A stretch of 64,000 nt of DNA from Thermoproteota archaeon (GTDB lineage: Archaea; Korarchaeota; Korarchaeia; Korarchaeales; Korarchaeaceae), in the NCBI GenBank assembly GCA_026986575.1, contig JALSOH010000004.1, positions 660,693-724,692 on the forward strand, in the 5' to 3' direction. This document shows positions 34,367 through 43,938 of the stretch, one piece after another. The notes below the pieces were generated by a model. The model had not been told where the DNA came from. It saw only the letters and a program-made list of their open reading frames with translations, and ran no database searches. Every line of letters starts with the position of its first letter. The stretch's first letter is position 1. The position numbers and the translations under genes are program-made.

Positions 34367-35710
34367 ATGAGGGTCTTCGGGACATCGGGATTCAGGGGAT
34401 ACGTTAACGAGAAGCTTAATCCTCTGAATGTGATTAAGTTAGCTTTAGCCTTCTCCTCATTCCTATCGGATGGCAGGATAGCGGTTGGAAGGGACGCTAG
34501 GCTGGGCAATAGGATCATCCATCCGACCTTCGTGTCCGGCCTCCTCGCGGGTGGTAGCGACGTTATAGACTTCGGTCTCACATCGACCCCCGCCCTGCTC
34601 CACGGAATGAGGGAGAGGAGCGAAGGAGCCGCCATGATAACGGGATCCCACACTCCCCCGGATATACATGGAATCCTCCTCTTCAGGAGGGATACGGCGG
34701 AGATCTTCGGAGATGAAGAGAGGGAGATAGAGGAGATATTCGAGAGGGAGAGGTTCCATCTAGCTTCGTTAGATAATTTAGGCAAATTAGAGAATGGAGA
34801 TGCCCTTACCAGATACAGGGAGGATGTGAGGAGGGAGTTTCCTACTCTAAGGGGAAGGGTAGTCTTGGATGCCGGTCATTCCCCTGCAGTCAGGGACTTC
34901 CTCTACATACTCGACGATTTGGAGATGAAAGTTCTGCACGGGGAGGTGAGGGGGGACTTCCCCAACAGACCGCCTGAACCGGATCAGAAATCGCTGGAAC
35001 TACTGGGAAAGATCGTCAGGGACGAGGGCGCGACGTTCGGCCTGTCCCTAGACGGGGATGGAGATAGAGCTATATTCGTCGACGAGAAGGGTGATGTAGT
35101 CCCTCCTGACAGGCTCGGAATCCTGTTCGCCTTGGAGGAGGCTAGAGAGAGGGGCATAAGGAAGGTAGCATGTCCCGTCAACACGACCGGCGCAGTCGAG
35201 GCCCTGAGGGAGCATGGGATCGAGATCGTCTACACCAAGGTGGGACCGCCAGCCATGGCCGAGGCGATACTCAGGAAGGGAGCGGGTTTCGCGTTCGAGG
35301 AATCTGGGAAATATATCTGGCCGGGGAATATCCTTTACGGGGATCCGGTCTACGCCACCGCAAAGCTACTGCAGGTATTGGATGGAATGTCCCTCTCGGA
35401 ATCGCTCTCATGGATACCCGAGAGGTACACTAAGAAGGGCGCGATCCCTTGCCCAGATCACCTGAAGGAAAAGTTACTTTTCAAGATTGAGACGTTGATC
35501 GAGCCGCTTGGAGATCTAATCAAGATAGATGGCGTGAAGGTGCTCTTGGACGATGGAAGCTGGATGCTCTTCAGGCCCTCAGGAACTGAACCTGTATTCA
35601 GATATCATGTGGACGCGCCTACTAAGGAGAAGGCACTTGAGCTCGAGAGAAAGGCTCTGTCGCTGATCAGGAGTGCGGGGAAAACTGCAGGACTTGAGAA
35701 CCTTAATTAA
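34367..35710 (+). CDS. glmM: Phosphoglucosamine/phosphohexose mutase
   Basis: This 447-residue alpha-D-phosphohexomutase carries the phosphoserine loop ITGSHTPPDIHG (S94), the metal loop DGDGDR (229-234), a sugar loop FEESGKY and the phosphate-binding RPSGTEP. The second half of the metal and sugar loops matches archaeal GlmM/ManB enzymes. These interconvert the 1- and 6-phosphates of glucosamine, mannose or glucose for cell-surface glycan synthesis. The sugar specificity cannot be fixed. It starts from its own promoter, and the AOR-family gene follows from a TATA box at its stop codon. Confidence 0.88.
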   Translation: MRVFGTSGFRGYVNEKLNPLNVIKLALAFSSFLSDGRIAVGRDARLGNRIIHPTFVSGLLAGGSDVIDFGLTSTPALLHGMRERSEGAAMITGSHTPPDIHGILLFRRDTAEIFGDEEREIEEIFERERFHLASLDNLGKLENGDALTRYREDVRREFPTLRGRVVLDAGHSPAVRDFLYILDDLEMKVLHGEVRGDFPNRPPEPDQKSLELLGKIVRDEGATFGLSLDGDGDRAIFVDEKGDVVPPDRLGILFALEEARERGIRKVACPVNTTGAVEALREHGIEIVYTKVGPPAMAEAILRKGAGFAFEESGKYIWPGNILYGDPVYATAKLLQVLDGMSLSESLSWIPERYTKKGAIPCPDHLKEKLLFKIETLIEPLGDLIKIDGVKVLLDDGSWMLFRPSGTEPVFRYHVDAPTKEKALELERKALSLIRSAGKTAGLENLN

Positions 35711-35711
35711 G
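35700..35711 (+). promoter_or_regulatory. TATA box for the AOR-family gene
   Basis: ACCTTAATTAAG overlaps the mutase stop codon. It predicts transcription near 35731, just before GGTGGT and TTG 35741. Confidence 0.45.
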
Positions 35712-35740
35712 ATCCAGTAGCCCTTAACCCGGTGGTCTGC

Positions 35741-37528
35741 TTGAAGGGTTACGGCCTAATACAATGGGTCGATCTCTCATCGGGTGATCAAAGACGTGAA
35801 CCCGTCCCTGATGATCTGGCTCTTAAATTCATAGGTGGCAAGGGTCTCGGAGCAAAGTTGCTTTACGATATGACCGATGAGAGGACCGACCCGCTTAGCC
35901 CCGACAACCCTCTCATATTCGCCATAGGTCCCTTCACCGGAACTGCCGTTCCATACTCCGGTAAAGGAACATTTATCTTCAGATCTCCCCAGACGGGGAT
36001 CATAGGAGAGTCCGTCGTTGGAGGCACCTTCGGAGCCGCCTTCAGATGGGTGGGCTACACCGCACTGGTGATAACGGGCAGAGCGGAGAAGCCCGTTTAC
36101 TTGGTTGTGAGGGAAGACGGTGTAGAGGTTAAGGATGCCAGCCATCTCTGGGGGAAGACCATCTATGAAACTGAGGAGACCCTCAAGAAGGAATACGGAC
36201 GCAGCTCCGTAGCATCAATAGGCCCTGCCGGAGAGAACTTGGTGAAGTACGCGGTGATAGGTAATGAGAAGTGGAGGCAGGCCGGTAGGACAGGTGGCGG
36301 GGCCGTTATGGGATCGAAGAAGCTCAAAGCCATAGTTATCGACTACGACACCATGAAGTGGGACGCAGCGGACCCGGACGGCGTGAGGAAGTATACCTCA
36401 GAGGAGATAATACCCAGGGCTAGGGAGGAGCTGAAATCATACTTCGAGAAGGGAACGACGGGTTTAGTTGAGCTAGCTAACGAGTGGGGGTTCTTCCCCA
36501 GCTACTACTGGTCGAAGGGCAGCGTAGAGGGATGGGACAGGATAGCCTGGGAGGCAATTGAGAGGGAAGTATTCGTACATGCAAAGGGATGCTTCGGCTG
36601 CCCGACCCCCTGCGGGAGGTACAGCAGGGTGAAGGAGGGGAAGTATGCAGGAAGCGAGGTGGAAGTGGAATACGAGACCGTTTACTCGATAGGCGGCCTA
36701 GCTGCCGTCACAGACATAAAGGCCATAGTGTGGCTGAACGACCTTATCGACGGGCTGGGCATGGACACCATCACGATAGGCAACATATTCGGCTTCGCAA
36801 TTGAGGCGTACAAGAGGGGCAAGCTCGATCCCGGCTTCAAGCTCGATTACAGTGAGCCGGAATCCCTGTACGAGCTCACCAAGATGATAGCCGAAAGGAG
36901 AGGGGTGGGAGACCTGCTAGCGGAAGGAGTAAGGGCTGCCGCTGAGAAATTAGGCCTCCAAGATCTGGCGATACATGTTAAGGGGTTGGAGCCCGCGGGC
37001 TACGATCCCAGAACCTTGAAGAGCATGATCCTCAGCTACGGAGTCTCCTCTAGGGGCGCCTGTCACCTCAGGCTTACCGGCTACTTCGCCGACATAAAGG
37101 GACTTGGAGGGGACAGGAAATCCGTCACGAAGGAGAAGACGGAGGTGCTAGCGGATCTCGAGGAGAAGGGCGTATTAGAGGATTCCTTCGTGATATGCAA
37201 GTTCACCAGAACCCTGATAGATTGGGAGCAGATGGCCAAATACTACACACTCATAACCGGGAGGGAGACAAGCATAACTGACCTGAAAACCGCTGCCAGG
37301 CGCATAATAAACTTGGTGAGGATGTATAACGTGAAACTTGGCGTGAGGAGGAAGGACGACAGACTACCGAAGAGGCTGTTCAGGGAGTCCTTCATCCACG
37401 AGGGAGAGGAGAGGAAGATAACTGAGGAGGAGCAGGAGAGGTTCCTTGACTACTACTACGAGCTCAGGGGATGGGACAAGGACGGAGTTCCCAGAGAGGA
37501 GATCTTAAAGGAGTACGGCCTGATCTGA
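35741..37528 (+). CDS. aor: Aldehyde ferredoxin oxidoreductase family protein (tungsten)
   Basis: This is a tungstopterin enzyme of 595 residues, the usual AOR-family length. KGYGLIQWVDLSSG at the start and IGGKGLGAKLL and SGKGTF follow the family pattern. The 4Fe-4S ligands are C284-x2-C287-x3-C291 and C486, and RTGGGAVMGSKKLKA and GLEPAGYDPR are pterin contacts. The enzyme oxidises aldehydes to acids with ferredoxin. I prefer TTG 35741 (GGTGGT ahead) over GTG 35732. With peptide importers next door, aldehydes from amino-acid breakdown are likely substrates. The exact subfamily (AOR, FOR or GOR) is not decided. Confidence 0.92.
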   Translation: MKGYGLIQWVDLSSGDQRREPVPDDLALKFIGGKGLGAKLLYDMTDERTDPLSPDNPLIFAIGPFTGTAVPYSGKGTFIFRSPQTGIIGESVVGGTFGAAFRWVGYTALVITGRAEKPVYLVVREDGVEVKDASHLWGKTIYETEETLKKEYGRSSVASIGPAGENLVKYAVIGNEKWRQAGRTGGGAVMGSKKLKAIVIDYDTMKWDAADPDGVRKYTSEEIIPRAREELKSYFEKGTTGLVELANEWGFFPSYYWSKGSVEGWDRIAWEAIEREVFVHAKGCFGCPTPCGRYSRVKEGKYAGSEVEVEYETVYSIGGLAAVTDIKAIVWLNDLIDGLGMDTITIGNIFGFAIEAYKRGKLDPGFKLDYSEPESLYELTKMIAERRGVGDLLAEGVRAAAEKLGLQDLAIHVKGLEPAGYDPRTLKSMILSYGVSSRGACHLRLTGYFADIKGLGGDRKSVTKEKTEVLADLEEKGVLEDSFVICKFTRTLIDWEQMAKYYTLITGRETSITDLKTAARRIINLVRMYNVKLGVRRKDDRLPKRLFRESFIHEGEERKITEEEQERFLDYYYELRGWDKDGVPREEILKEYGLI

Positions 37529-37530
37529 TG

Positions 37531-37558
37531 ATCCTTCCTCACCCTTTTTAATTCTTTA
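37531..37558 (+). terminator. T-rich terminator after the AOR-family gene
   Basis: A pyrimidine-rich run with CCCTTTTTAATTCTTT right after the stop codon fits archaeal U-tract termination. The following 160 bases to the next TATA box show no ORF. Confidence 0.45.
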
Positions 37559-37718
37559 GAAGGTTTGGACATCCATCTCCGCCTCCACTGGGTTTCAGGT
37601 GGATAAGTTCGCAAACTGGTCACCATCGCCCGTGCCTATAATCCGTTCGTTCCGAAAAATCCGAAGCTCGATTCAACATAGCGCTTCTTTTAATTTTACC
37701 TATATAAATCCCAGACAA

Positions 37719-37730
37719 GCTTATATTAAT
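37719..37730 (+). promoter_or_regulatory. Promoter of peptide transporter operon 1
   Basis: GCTTATATTAAT is a strong TATA box, with a second candidate TATATAAATCC at 37701-37711. GGGGGTG (37759-37765) is the ribosome site. CCCC-AAAA-GGGG (37751-37762) could pair and mask it, a weak hint of translational control. Confidence 0.5.
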
Positions 37731-37770
37731 CAGATCGGAGTGTTCCTTTGCCCCAAAAGGGGGTGTCACA

Positions 37771-39438
37771 ATGAGCGGAAAGGACTGGGGTATAGCGATA
37801 GTTCTACTTATTGTAGGCCTACTGATCGGCTATTTCGCAGTCGGACCGGGAAAGACGATCACCACCACTGTCACACAGACATCTGTCAAGACCGTGACGG
37901 TCACGCAAACGGCTGGCGCCCCTCCGCCCAAGACCACGACGACCGAAACCACGCCGCCCAAGAAGTACGCTGACACCATAGTGATAGGAGTGACCGATAA
38001 GGTGTCCGACCTAGATCCGGCCAACGCATACGACTTCTATACTTGGGAGGTGTTTAACAACATAGGGGAGGGCCCGTTCAAGTACAAGCCAGGAACTACG
38101 GAGCTGATCAAGGGGATAATAGAGGACTACGAGGTCCAAGAGGGCGGTAAGGTCTACATACTGAAGCTCAGGAAGGATCTGAAGTTCGCTGACGGAACTC
38201 CCTGCACCGCCAAGGACCTGAAGTGGTCCATAGATAGGGTGGCCAGGATAGAGGGCGACCCCGCGTGGTTCGTCCTCGACTTCGTCAACAAGACCGAGGT
38301 CGTCGACGACTACACCCTGAAGATAGTGCTGAACCAGCCCGTGGCCTTCTATCCAGCAGTACTGGCCGTCCCGACCTACTTCCCCATACCCCCGGACAAG
38401 TATCCTGCTGATGAGATATCCTCCGACAACACAGCTGGCAGCGTCGGTCCCTACAAGATAACCAAATGGGTCAGGGATCAGGTCCTCATACTGGAGGCCA
38501 ACCCCTACTACTACGGAGAGAAGCCTAAGACCCCCAAGGTAATAGTAAAGTTCTACAAGGACGCCACTACCCTCAGGCTGGCGCTGGAGAGCGGTGAGAT
38601 AGACATAGCTTGGAGGACCCTGAACCCGACTGATATAAAGGACCTGATGAAGAAACCAGACATCCAAGTCATAGAGGGTAAGGGCTCCTTCATAAGGTAC
38701 ATAGTGTTTAACACGAAGATAAAGCCCTTCGACAACAAGAAGGTCAGGCAGGCCCTCGCCGCTGCCCTCGACAGGAAGGCCATAGCCGAGAGAGTCTTCT
38801 TGGGCACGGTGGATCCCCTCTACAGCCTCGTTCCCATGGGTATGTGGAGCCACATAGACGCCTTCAAGGATAAGTATGGAGAGGCCAACATAGAGCTGGC
38901 CAAGAAGCTGCTCAAGGAGGCTGGCTACTCCGAGTCCAACAAGCTCAAGGTTGAGCTGTGGTACACGCCGTCCCACTACGGCGATACCGAGGCCGATGTC
39001 GCCGCTCTGATAAAGGAGGCTTGGGAGAAGACCGGAATGGTCGAGGTGACCGTGAAGAGCGCCGAGTGGAGCACCTACTTGGAGCTCACTAGGAAGGGTC
39101 AGCTGCCTGTGACCCTCTACGGCTGGTATCCCGACTACATAGATCCCGACAACTATCTGTTCCCGTTCCTCCACACTGGATCCAACAGATGGCTCGGTGA
39201 GCCCTACAGCAACCCAGAGCTGGACAAGATACTGGAGAAGGCCCAAGTATCCCTAGACCATAAAGAGAGGGAGCAGCTGTACAAGCAGGCCCAGCAGATA
39301 TTGGCTGAGGATGCTCCTATAGTGCCCATATTCCAGGGCAAGCTCTACGTTGCTGCGAAGAAGAACGTGCACGGTATAGTCCTAGATCCGATAATGCTGC
39401 TCAGGTACTACCTGATATACAAGGAAGCTGGTAGCTGA
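37771..39438 (+). CDS. dppA: Dipeptide/oligopeptide-binding protein, operon 1
   Basis: This 555-residue family 5 extracellular solute-binding protein has an N-terminal membrane anchor (IAIVLLIVGLLIGYFAV). A Thr/Val-rich linker (about 29-65) follows, probably glycosylated, and then the peptide-binding fold with LKFADGTPCTAKDLKWS and VRQALAAALDRKAIAE. There is no lipobox cysteine, as is usual for helix-anchored archaeal binding proteins. The first 50 residues are nearly the same as in the operon 2 protein, while the rest has diverged, so the ligands may differ. A T-rich run separates it from the permease genes. Confidence 0.92.
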   Translation: MSGKDWGIAIVLLIVGLLIGYFAVGPGKTITTTVTQTSVKTVTVTQTAGAPPPKTTTTETTPPKKYADTIVIGVTDKVSDLDPANAYDFYTWEVFNNIGEGPFKYKPGTTELIKGIIEDYEVQEGGKVYILKLRKDLKFADGTPCTAKDLKWSIDRVARIEGDPAWFVLDFVNKTEVVDDYTLKIVLNQPVAFYPAVLAVPTYFPIPPDKYPADEISSDNTAGSVGPYKITKWVRDQVLILEANPYYYGEKPKTPKVIVKFYKDATTLRLALESGEIDIAWRTLNPTDIKDLMKKPDIQVIEGKGSFIRYIVFNTKIKPFDNKKVRQALAAALDRKAIAERVFLGTVDPLYSLVPMGMWSHIDAFKDKYGEANIELAKKLLKEAGYSESNKLKVELWYTPSHYGDTEADVAALIKEAWEKTGMVEVTVKSAEWSTYLELTRKGQLPVTLYGWYPDYIDPDNYLFPFLHTGSNRWLGEPYSNPELDKILEKAQVSLDHKEREQLYKQAQQILAEDAPIVPIFQGKLYVAAKKNVHGIVLDPIMLLRYYLIYKEAGS

Positions 39439-39440
39439 AA

Positions 39441-39466
39441 CCTCCCCTTCCCTTTTTATCTTTCCC
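39441..39466 (+). terminator. T-rich run between binding protein and permease genes, operon 1
   Basis: CCTTCCCTTTTTATCTTTCCC follows the binding-protein stop. A partial terminator here would give more binding protein than permease. Operon 2 has the same arrangement. Confidence 0.4.
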
Positions 39467-39483
39467 GCTAGGGTGGATTCCAG

Positions 39484-40494
39484 ATGTCACTAAGGGCCTA
39501 CGTGATAACTAGGATTCTTATGACGATCCCCATGATCCTCATCTTGCTGACGTTGGTCTTCCTCGTCATGAGAGTCCTCCCGGGAAATCCTGTGATAGCC
39601 ATAGTCGGGATGAAGGCCTCTCCCCAGTACATAAAGAAGCTGGAGCATCAGCTGGGTCTCGATAAGCCCCTTTGGCAGCAGTACCTAGACTACTTGGGGA
39701 ACCTGCTGAGAGGGGACTTGGGAAGGTCTATGATATGGGGGAAGAGACCCGTCATCCAGGAGATAATGGATCACTTCCCCGCAACTCTTGAGCTGACCAT
39801 AGGCGGATTCTTGGTCAGTGTCCTACTGGGCTTAGCTACGGGAATGCTTGCGGGGATAAGATCAGGTGGAAAGGTAGACGCCTCCATGAGGATCTACAGC
39901 ATCGTCGTGTATTCCCTCTTCATCCCCCTGCTGGGAATGATGCTGCAACTCGTGTTCGGAGTCTGGTTCCACATGCTACCGGTAGGTGGGAGAATAGATC
40001 CGGGCTTGGAACCTCCGACGATAACGGGCCTGTACGTTTTGGATTCAATCATAAGCCTGAAGATGGACAGTTTGATCAACTCGCTGGCTCACCTAGCGCT
40101 GCCGTCGTTCACCTTGGGACTGGTCCTCTCCGGCATATACACCAGATTGGTGAGATCCAGCCTGATGGAGGTGCTGGGTCAGGATTTCATAAGGGCTTGC
40201 AAGGCTAGAGGCCTGCCAGGGAGGGCCATCCTGTTCAAACACGCACTGAAGAACGCGCTCATCCCGATACTCACCATGATGGGCCTTCAATTTGCTCTCC
40301 TGCTGGCTGGCGCCGTCCTCACCGAGACCACGTTTTCGTGGCCGGGAATGGGCACCTTCCTAGTCGAGAGGATAACGTACAGGGACTTCACAACCATACA
40401 GGGATCGATCGTGTTCTACGCCCTCTTCGTGGCCTTGGTCAGTTTGGTCGTAGATCTGGTGTACGCGTACGTCGATCCTAGGATAAGGTACTGA
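39484..40494 (+). CDS. dppB: Peptide ABC transporter permease DppB, operon 1
   Basis: This 336-residue permease has an N-terminal helix, the RVLPGNPV motif of family B proteins, several transmembrane helices and the EAA loop FIRACKARGLPGRAILFKHAL. GGTGG lies before the ATG. It pairs with the next permease to form the channel. Confidence 0.92.
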   Translation: MSLRAYVITRILMTIPMILILLTLVFLVMRVLPGNPVIAIVGMKASPQYIKKLEHQLGLDKPLWQQYLDYLGNLLRGDLGRSMIWGKRPVIQEIMDHFPATLELTIGGFLVSVLLGLATGMLAGIRSGGKVDASMRIYSIVVYSLFIPLLGMMLQLVFGVWFHMLPVGGRIDPGLEPPTITGLYVLDSIISLKMDSLINSLAHLALPSFTLGLVLSGIYTRLVRSSLMEVLGQDFIRACKARGLPGRAILFKHALKNALIPILTMMGLQFALLLAGAVLTETTFSWPGMGTFLVERITYRDFTTIQGSIVFYALFVALVSLVVDLVYAYVDPRIRY

Positions 40495-40503
40495 GGTGAT
40501 TTG

Positions 40504-41361
40504 ATGAGGACGTTCAACTTCTCTCGCTTCCTCAGCTCTGTGAGGGATGCTGGGCTGGACGGTTACATGATGTTAGTAGGCCTAGTTATAGTGCTGGCCG
40601 TTTTAGTGATGGCCGTGTTCGCCGAGTTCATAGCGCCCTACGATCCCGTCAAGACCGTTGGCATGCCCGTGACCCCTCCGTCCCCCGAGTTCCCTTGGGG
40701 CACCGATACCATAGGAAGGGACGTATTTAGCCGCGTCGTCTACGGTTCTAGGACTATAATGATAGTGATACTGATGTCCACCGCCCTGTCCATGGTAGTG
40801 GGCATACCTCTAGGCCTCATCTCCGGTTACGTCGGAGGCCCACTTGATAGGGTACTTTCCCTAGTGATGGACAGCATATACGCCTTCCCTGGACTCATAC
40901 TCGCCATTGCGGTGGCTGCAATGCTTGGACCCGGTATATACAATACGTCCATATCACTAGCTGTGGTGTACATCCCCACCTATTTCAGGATGGTGAGGGG
41001 GCAGGTCCTCTCTCTGAGGGAGCAGCTCTTCGTGGAGGCAGCTAGGGCCTTGGGTGCGACCGACTGGAGGATACTCCGCAAATACATATTCCCCAACGTG
41101 TTCTTCATCATAGCGGTGGTGTTCTCCCTGAACGTGGCTGATGCTATCCTCACCGAGGCGGGTTTGAGCTTTCTAGGACTTAGCGTCCCGGCCCCAACGC
41201 CCGACTGGGGATTTGACCTGAAGAACGGCCAGAGATACTTTCTATCAGGCAAGTGGTGGCCTGTCGTGTTCCCGGGGACCATGATAATACTGCTTGCCCT
41301 AGGCTTCGGTCTCCTCGGTGAAGGACTCAATAGAATGCTTGGGCAGAAGGAGGTGAGATGA
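40504..41361 (+). CDS. dppC: Peptide ABC transporter permease DppC, operon 1
   Basis: This 285-residue family C permease has FIAPYDPVKT after the first helix, PWGTDTIGRDVFSRVVYGSR, and an EAA loop FVEAARALGATDWRILRKYI. GAGGTGAT directly ahead of ATG 40504 makes it the better start than TTG 40501. The gene ends one base before dppD. Confidence 0.92.
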   Translation: MRTFNFSRFLSSVRDAGLDGYMMLVGLVIVLAVLVMAVFAEFIAPYDPVKTVGMPVTPPSPEFPWGTDTIGRDVFSRVVYGSRTIMIVILMSTALSMVVGIPLGLISGYVGGPLDRVLSLVMDSIYAFPGLILAIAVAAMLGPGIYNTSISLAVVYIPTYFRMVRGQVLSLREQLFVEAARALGATDWRILRKYIFPNVFFIIAVVFSLNVADAILTEAGLSFLGLSVPAPTPDWGFDLKNGQRYFLSGKWWPVVFPGTMIILLALGFGLLGEGLNRMLGQKEVR

Positions 41362-41362
41362 A

Positions 41363-42313
41363 GTGCTCTTGGAGATAAAGGACCTCCATGTCTACTACTT
41401 CACCAAGAGGGGCGTGGTCCGAGCGGTCGAGGGGGTCTCCTTCGAGCTTGACAGAGCAGAGATACTGGGGATAGTGGGCGAGTCGGGAAGCGGTAAGAGC
41501 ACGCTCGGGCTGGCGATAATGAACTTGGTCCCCTCTCTAGGGAAGATAGTTAGAGGGAGCATCAGGCTGGATGGGAAGGACCTGACCAAGATGAGCGAGA
41601 AGGAGCTAAGGGATATCAGGGGCAAGGAGATAGCTATGGTCTTTCAGGACCCAATGACCTCCTTAGACCCCCTCATGAGGATAGGCGATCAAATAGTGGA
41701 GACTATCTTGGCCCACGAGGATGTGAGCAAGGAGGAAGCCAAGAGGAGAGCCCTCGAACTACTGGAAGAGGTGGGAATCTCCAAGGACAGGTTCAACGAC
41801 TATCCCCATCAGCTCAGTGGAGGGATGAGGCAGAGGGTGATGATAGCGATGGCCATCTCCCTGAACCCTAAGCTGATAATAGCTGATGAGCCCACTACAG
41901 CCCTCGATGTCATAGTGCAGGACCAGATAATGGAGCTATTCTCCAAATTGAGGGACGAGTTCGGTGTGGCGATAATCCTGATATCTCACGATCTCGCTCT
42001 AGAGTTGGAGGTATCGGATAAGATAGGAGTGATGTACGCCGGGTGGCTCATGGAGCTCTCTAAGTCAGAGGAACTAGCTAAAAAACCCCTAAACCCGTAC
42101 GCTAGGGAGTTGCTAAAGGCAATACCGAACGTGGAACTAGAGAAGCAGGAGCTGTTGTCCATTCCTGGGTCCCCACCTGATCTCCACGATCCTCCAACTG
42201 GGTGCCGGTTCCACCCCAGGTGTCCTGATGCGATGCCGATCTGCTCCAAGGAGGAACCTCCCACCAAATCGATTGACGGGAGGCTAGTGAAGTGCTGGCT
42301 GTACGGAGGGTGA
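41363..42313 (+). CDS. dppD: Peptide ABC transporter ATPase DppD, operon 1
   Basis: The 316-residue ATPase has Walker A GESGSGKSTLG, Q-loop FQDPMTSLDP, signature LSGGMRQRVMIAMA and Walker B IIADEPTTALD. A C-terminal oligopeptide-ABC extension with [15 protein letters not shown] may hold an iron-sulfur cluster or zinc. The GTG start follows AGGTGAG. It works with DppF as the motor of the importer. Confidence 0.92.
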   Translation: MLLEIKDLHVYYFTKRGVVRAVEGVSFELDRAEILGIVGESGSGKSTLGLAIMNLVPSLGKIVRGSIRLDGKDLTKMSEKELRDIRGKEIAMVFQDPMTSLDPLMRIGDQIVETILAHEDVSKEEAKRRALELLEEVGISKDRFNDYPHQLSGGMRQRVMIAMAISLNPKLIIADEPTTALDVIVQDQIMELFSKLRDEFGVAIILISHDLALELEVSDKIGVMYAGWLMELSKSEELAKKPLNPYARELLKAIPNVELEKQELLSIPGSPPDLHDPPTGCRFHPRCPDAMPICSKEEPPTKSIDGRLVKCWLYGG

Positions 42314-42317
42314 TCAC

Positions 42318-43295
42318 ATGCTACTGAAGGTGGAGAATCTGAAGAAGTACTTCCCAGTCGCTAAGACCTTCATAGAGCGGCTCCTCACGAGGGAAGAGAC
42401 GTACGTCAGGGCGGTAGACGGGATAAGCTTCCATATAGAGGAAGGGGAGGTCTTCTCGCTCGTCGGGGAGTCGGGAAGCGGTAAAACAACCACCGGCAAA
42501 CTGGTGCTCAGGCTGATAGAGCCCACCTCTGGGAGGGTCATCTTCCAGGGGAGGGACATAACCTCCTTGAGCAGGAAGGAGCTCCGGCTGATGAGGAGAA
42601 ACATGCAGATAATCTACCAGGACCCGTATGCATCCCTCAATCCGAGGATGAGGGTGGGAGAGGCAATAATGGATCCCCTCCTCATCCACAAGATAGCTGA
42701 GGGAAGAGAGGCCAAGGAGATGGTACTGGAGATGCTCGAGAAAGTAGGGCTCACGCCTCCGGAGACGTTCTTCAACTCGTATCCGGCATACCTCAGTGGG
42801 GGGCAGAGGCAGCGTGTCGCCATAGCTAGGGCCATGATCACGCGACCTAAACTGGTGGTAGCTGACGAGCCAGTCAGCATGATCGATGTCTCGCTGAGGG
42901 CCTCAATCCTAGATCTTATGATGGATCTTAGGAGGGAGTTCGGCGTCGCCTACCTCTTCATAACCCATGACTTGGCCGTAGCCAAGTACATCTCTGACAG
43001 GATAGCCATAATGTATCTTGGCAAGATAGTCGAACTCGGGAGGACGAAGGACCTATTCAAGAACCCCCTGCACCCCTACACCAAGGCCCTGCTTAGCGCC
43101 ATACCCGTTCCTACCCCTGGCAAGAGGAAGGAGAGGCTTAGACTGAAGGGTGAGATCCCTTCAGCTATAGACATCCCCTTTGGGTGCAGATTCCATCCGA
43201 GATGTCCCATGAGCTTCGAACCGTGCAATAAAGAGGAGCCCGAGCTCGTGGAGGTGGAGCCAGGTCATTTCGTGGCCTGCCACCTGCACAGGTAG
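42318..43295 (+). CDS. dppF: Peptide ABC transporter ATPase DppF, operon 1
   Basis: The 325-residue ATPase has [39 protein letters not shown] and VVADEPVSMID. The last deviates slightly from the usual EPTSALD in that the S/A position is altered. The C-terminal cysteine motif [10 protein letters not shown] is intact. It is the last gene of the operon and is followed by a 336-base gap before a decayed module. Confidence 0.92.
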   Translation: MLLKVENLKKYFPVAKTFIERLLTREETYVRAVDGISFHIEEGEVFSLVGESGSGKTTTGKLVLRLIEPTSGRVIFQGRDITSLSRKELRLMRRNMQIIYQDPYASLNPRMRVGEAIMDPLLIHKIAEGREAKEMVLEMLEKVGLTPPETFFNSYPAYLSGGQRQRVAIARAMITRPKLVVADEPVSMIDVSLRASILDLMMDLRREFGVAYLFITHDLAVAKYISDRIAIMYLGKIVELGRTKDLFKNPLHPYTKALLSAIPVPTPGKRKERLRLKGEIPSAIDIPFGCRFHPRCPMSFEPCNKEEPELVEVEPGHFVACHLHR

Positions 43296-43631
43296 AAAAT
43301 TTATACACTCTTTTTTGAAGTAACTAACTGAGAGTAAAGCCATTTTGGGATAGCGGAGGCTTTCTAGGATGGCTATCGATCCCCAGAATGAATCTCCCCC
43401 TAGAGTGAAATCCTTGGTGACCTGTGCTGTAGCTGCATGTGAACTCCTAACCTCTCATCCCCCACTAACGGTTTTGTGTGGTTCCCTCTTATTTGTAGGA
43501 TCTCAGATATTAATTCCTCATGGTTCACCTCCGCAGTCAACAGGATCCATACTAGACGTTCTTAGCAGCCACTTATATAACCTCCGGAAAGGTTTAGGAG
43601 CCCCAAAATTGATGAGAAACAAGGGGTTTGG
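43296..43631. other. 336-base gap between operon 1 and a decayed HEPN/MNT module
   Basis: No supported gene lies here. AAAATTTATACACTC and a T-run follow the dppF stop and may terminate that operon. ACTTATATAACC (43571-43582) is a TATA box for the nucleotidyltransferase relic. A 92-codon frame from 43369 lacks a ribosome site and any family resemblance. Confidence 0.4.
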
Positions 43632-43938
43632 GTGGGAAAAACGGTAAGATCACTCGATGAGATTAAGACCATCCTCAAAAAGCATGAGAACGAACTGAGG
43701 GAGAAGTATGGCGTGAAAAGAATTGGCATCTTTGGATCCGTCGTCAGAGGAGAAGCTGGAGAGGAAAGCGATGTCGATATACTCGTCGAGCTCGAGAGGC
43801 CTATAGGGCTCCTCGAGTTTCTCGAGTTAGAGGAGTACATAAGCAACTTGATAGGTATGAAGGTTGATCTTGTATCTAAAAAGGCGCTTAAACCCCCACA
43901 TTGGGAAACACATCTTGGAAGAGGTCGTTATGGTGTGA
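43632..43938 (+). pseudogene. Frameshifted MNT-type nucleotidyltransferase
   Basis: The frame opens at GTG 43632 with the motif GIFGSVVRGEAGEESDVDIL, a standard minimal nucleotidyltransferase. At the CCCCC run 43893-43897 an extra base changes the frame. Removing one C restores KPHIGKHILEEVVMV and a stop at 43936-43938, the normal end of MntA proteins. As it stands the frame runs into the neighbouring HEPN sequence and stops at 44051. The homopolymer position also allows a sequencing error. The further lesions in the next gene make true decay more likely. Confidence 0.75.

Noticed and set aside
38011-39246. 411-codon open frame on the minus strand
   Set aside because: It is antisense to the binding-protein gene, and its leucine/valine/glycine-rich translation follows from the codons of the real gene.
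43369-43647. 92-codon frame before the MNT relic
   Set aside because: It lacks a Shine-Dalgarno motif and a recognisable product, and overlaps the relic's start.
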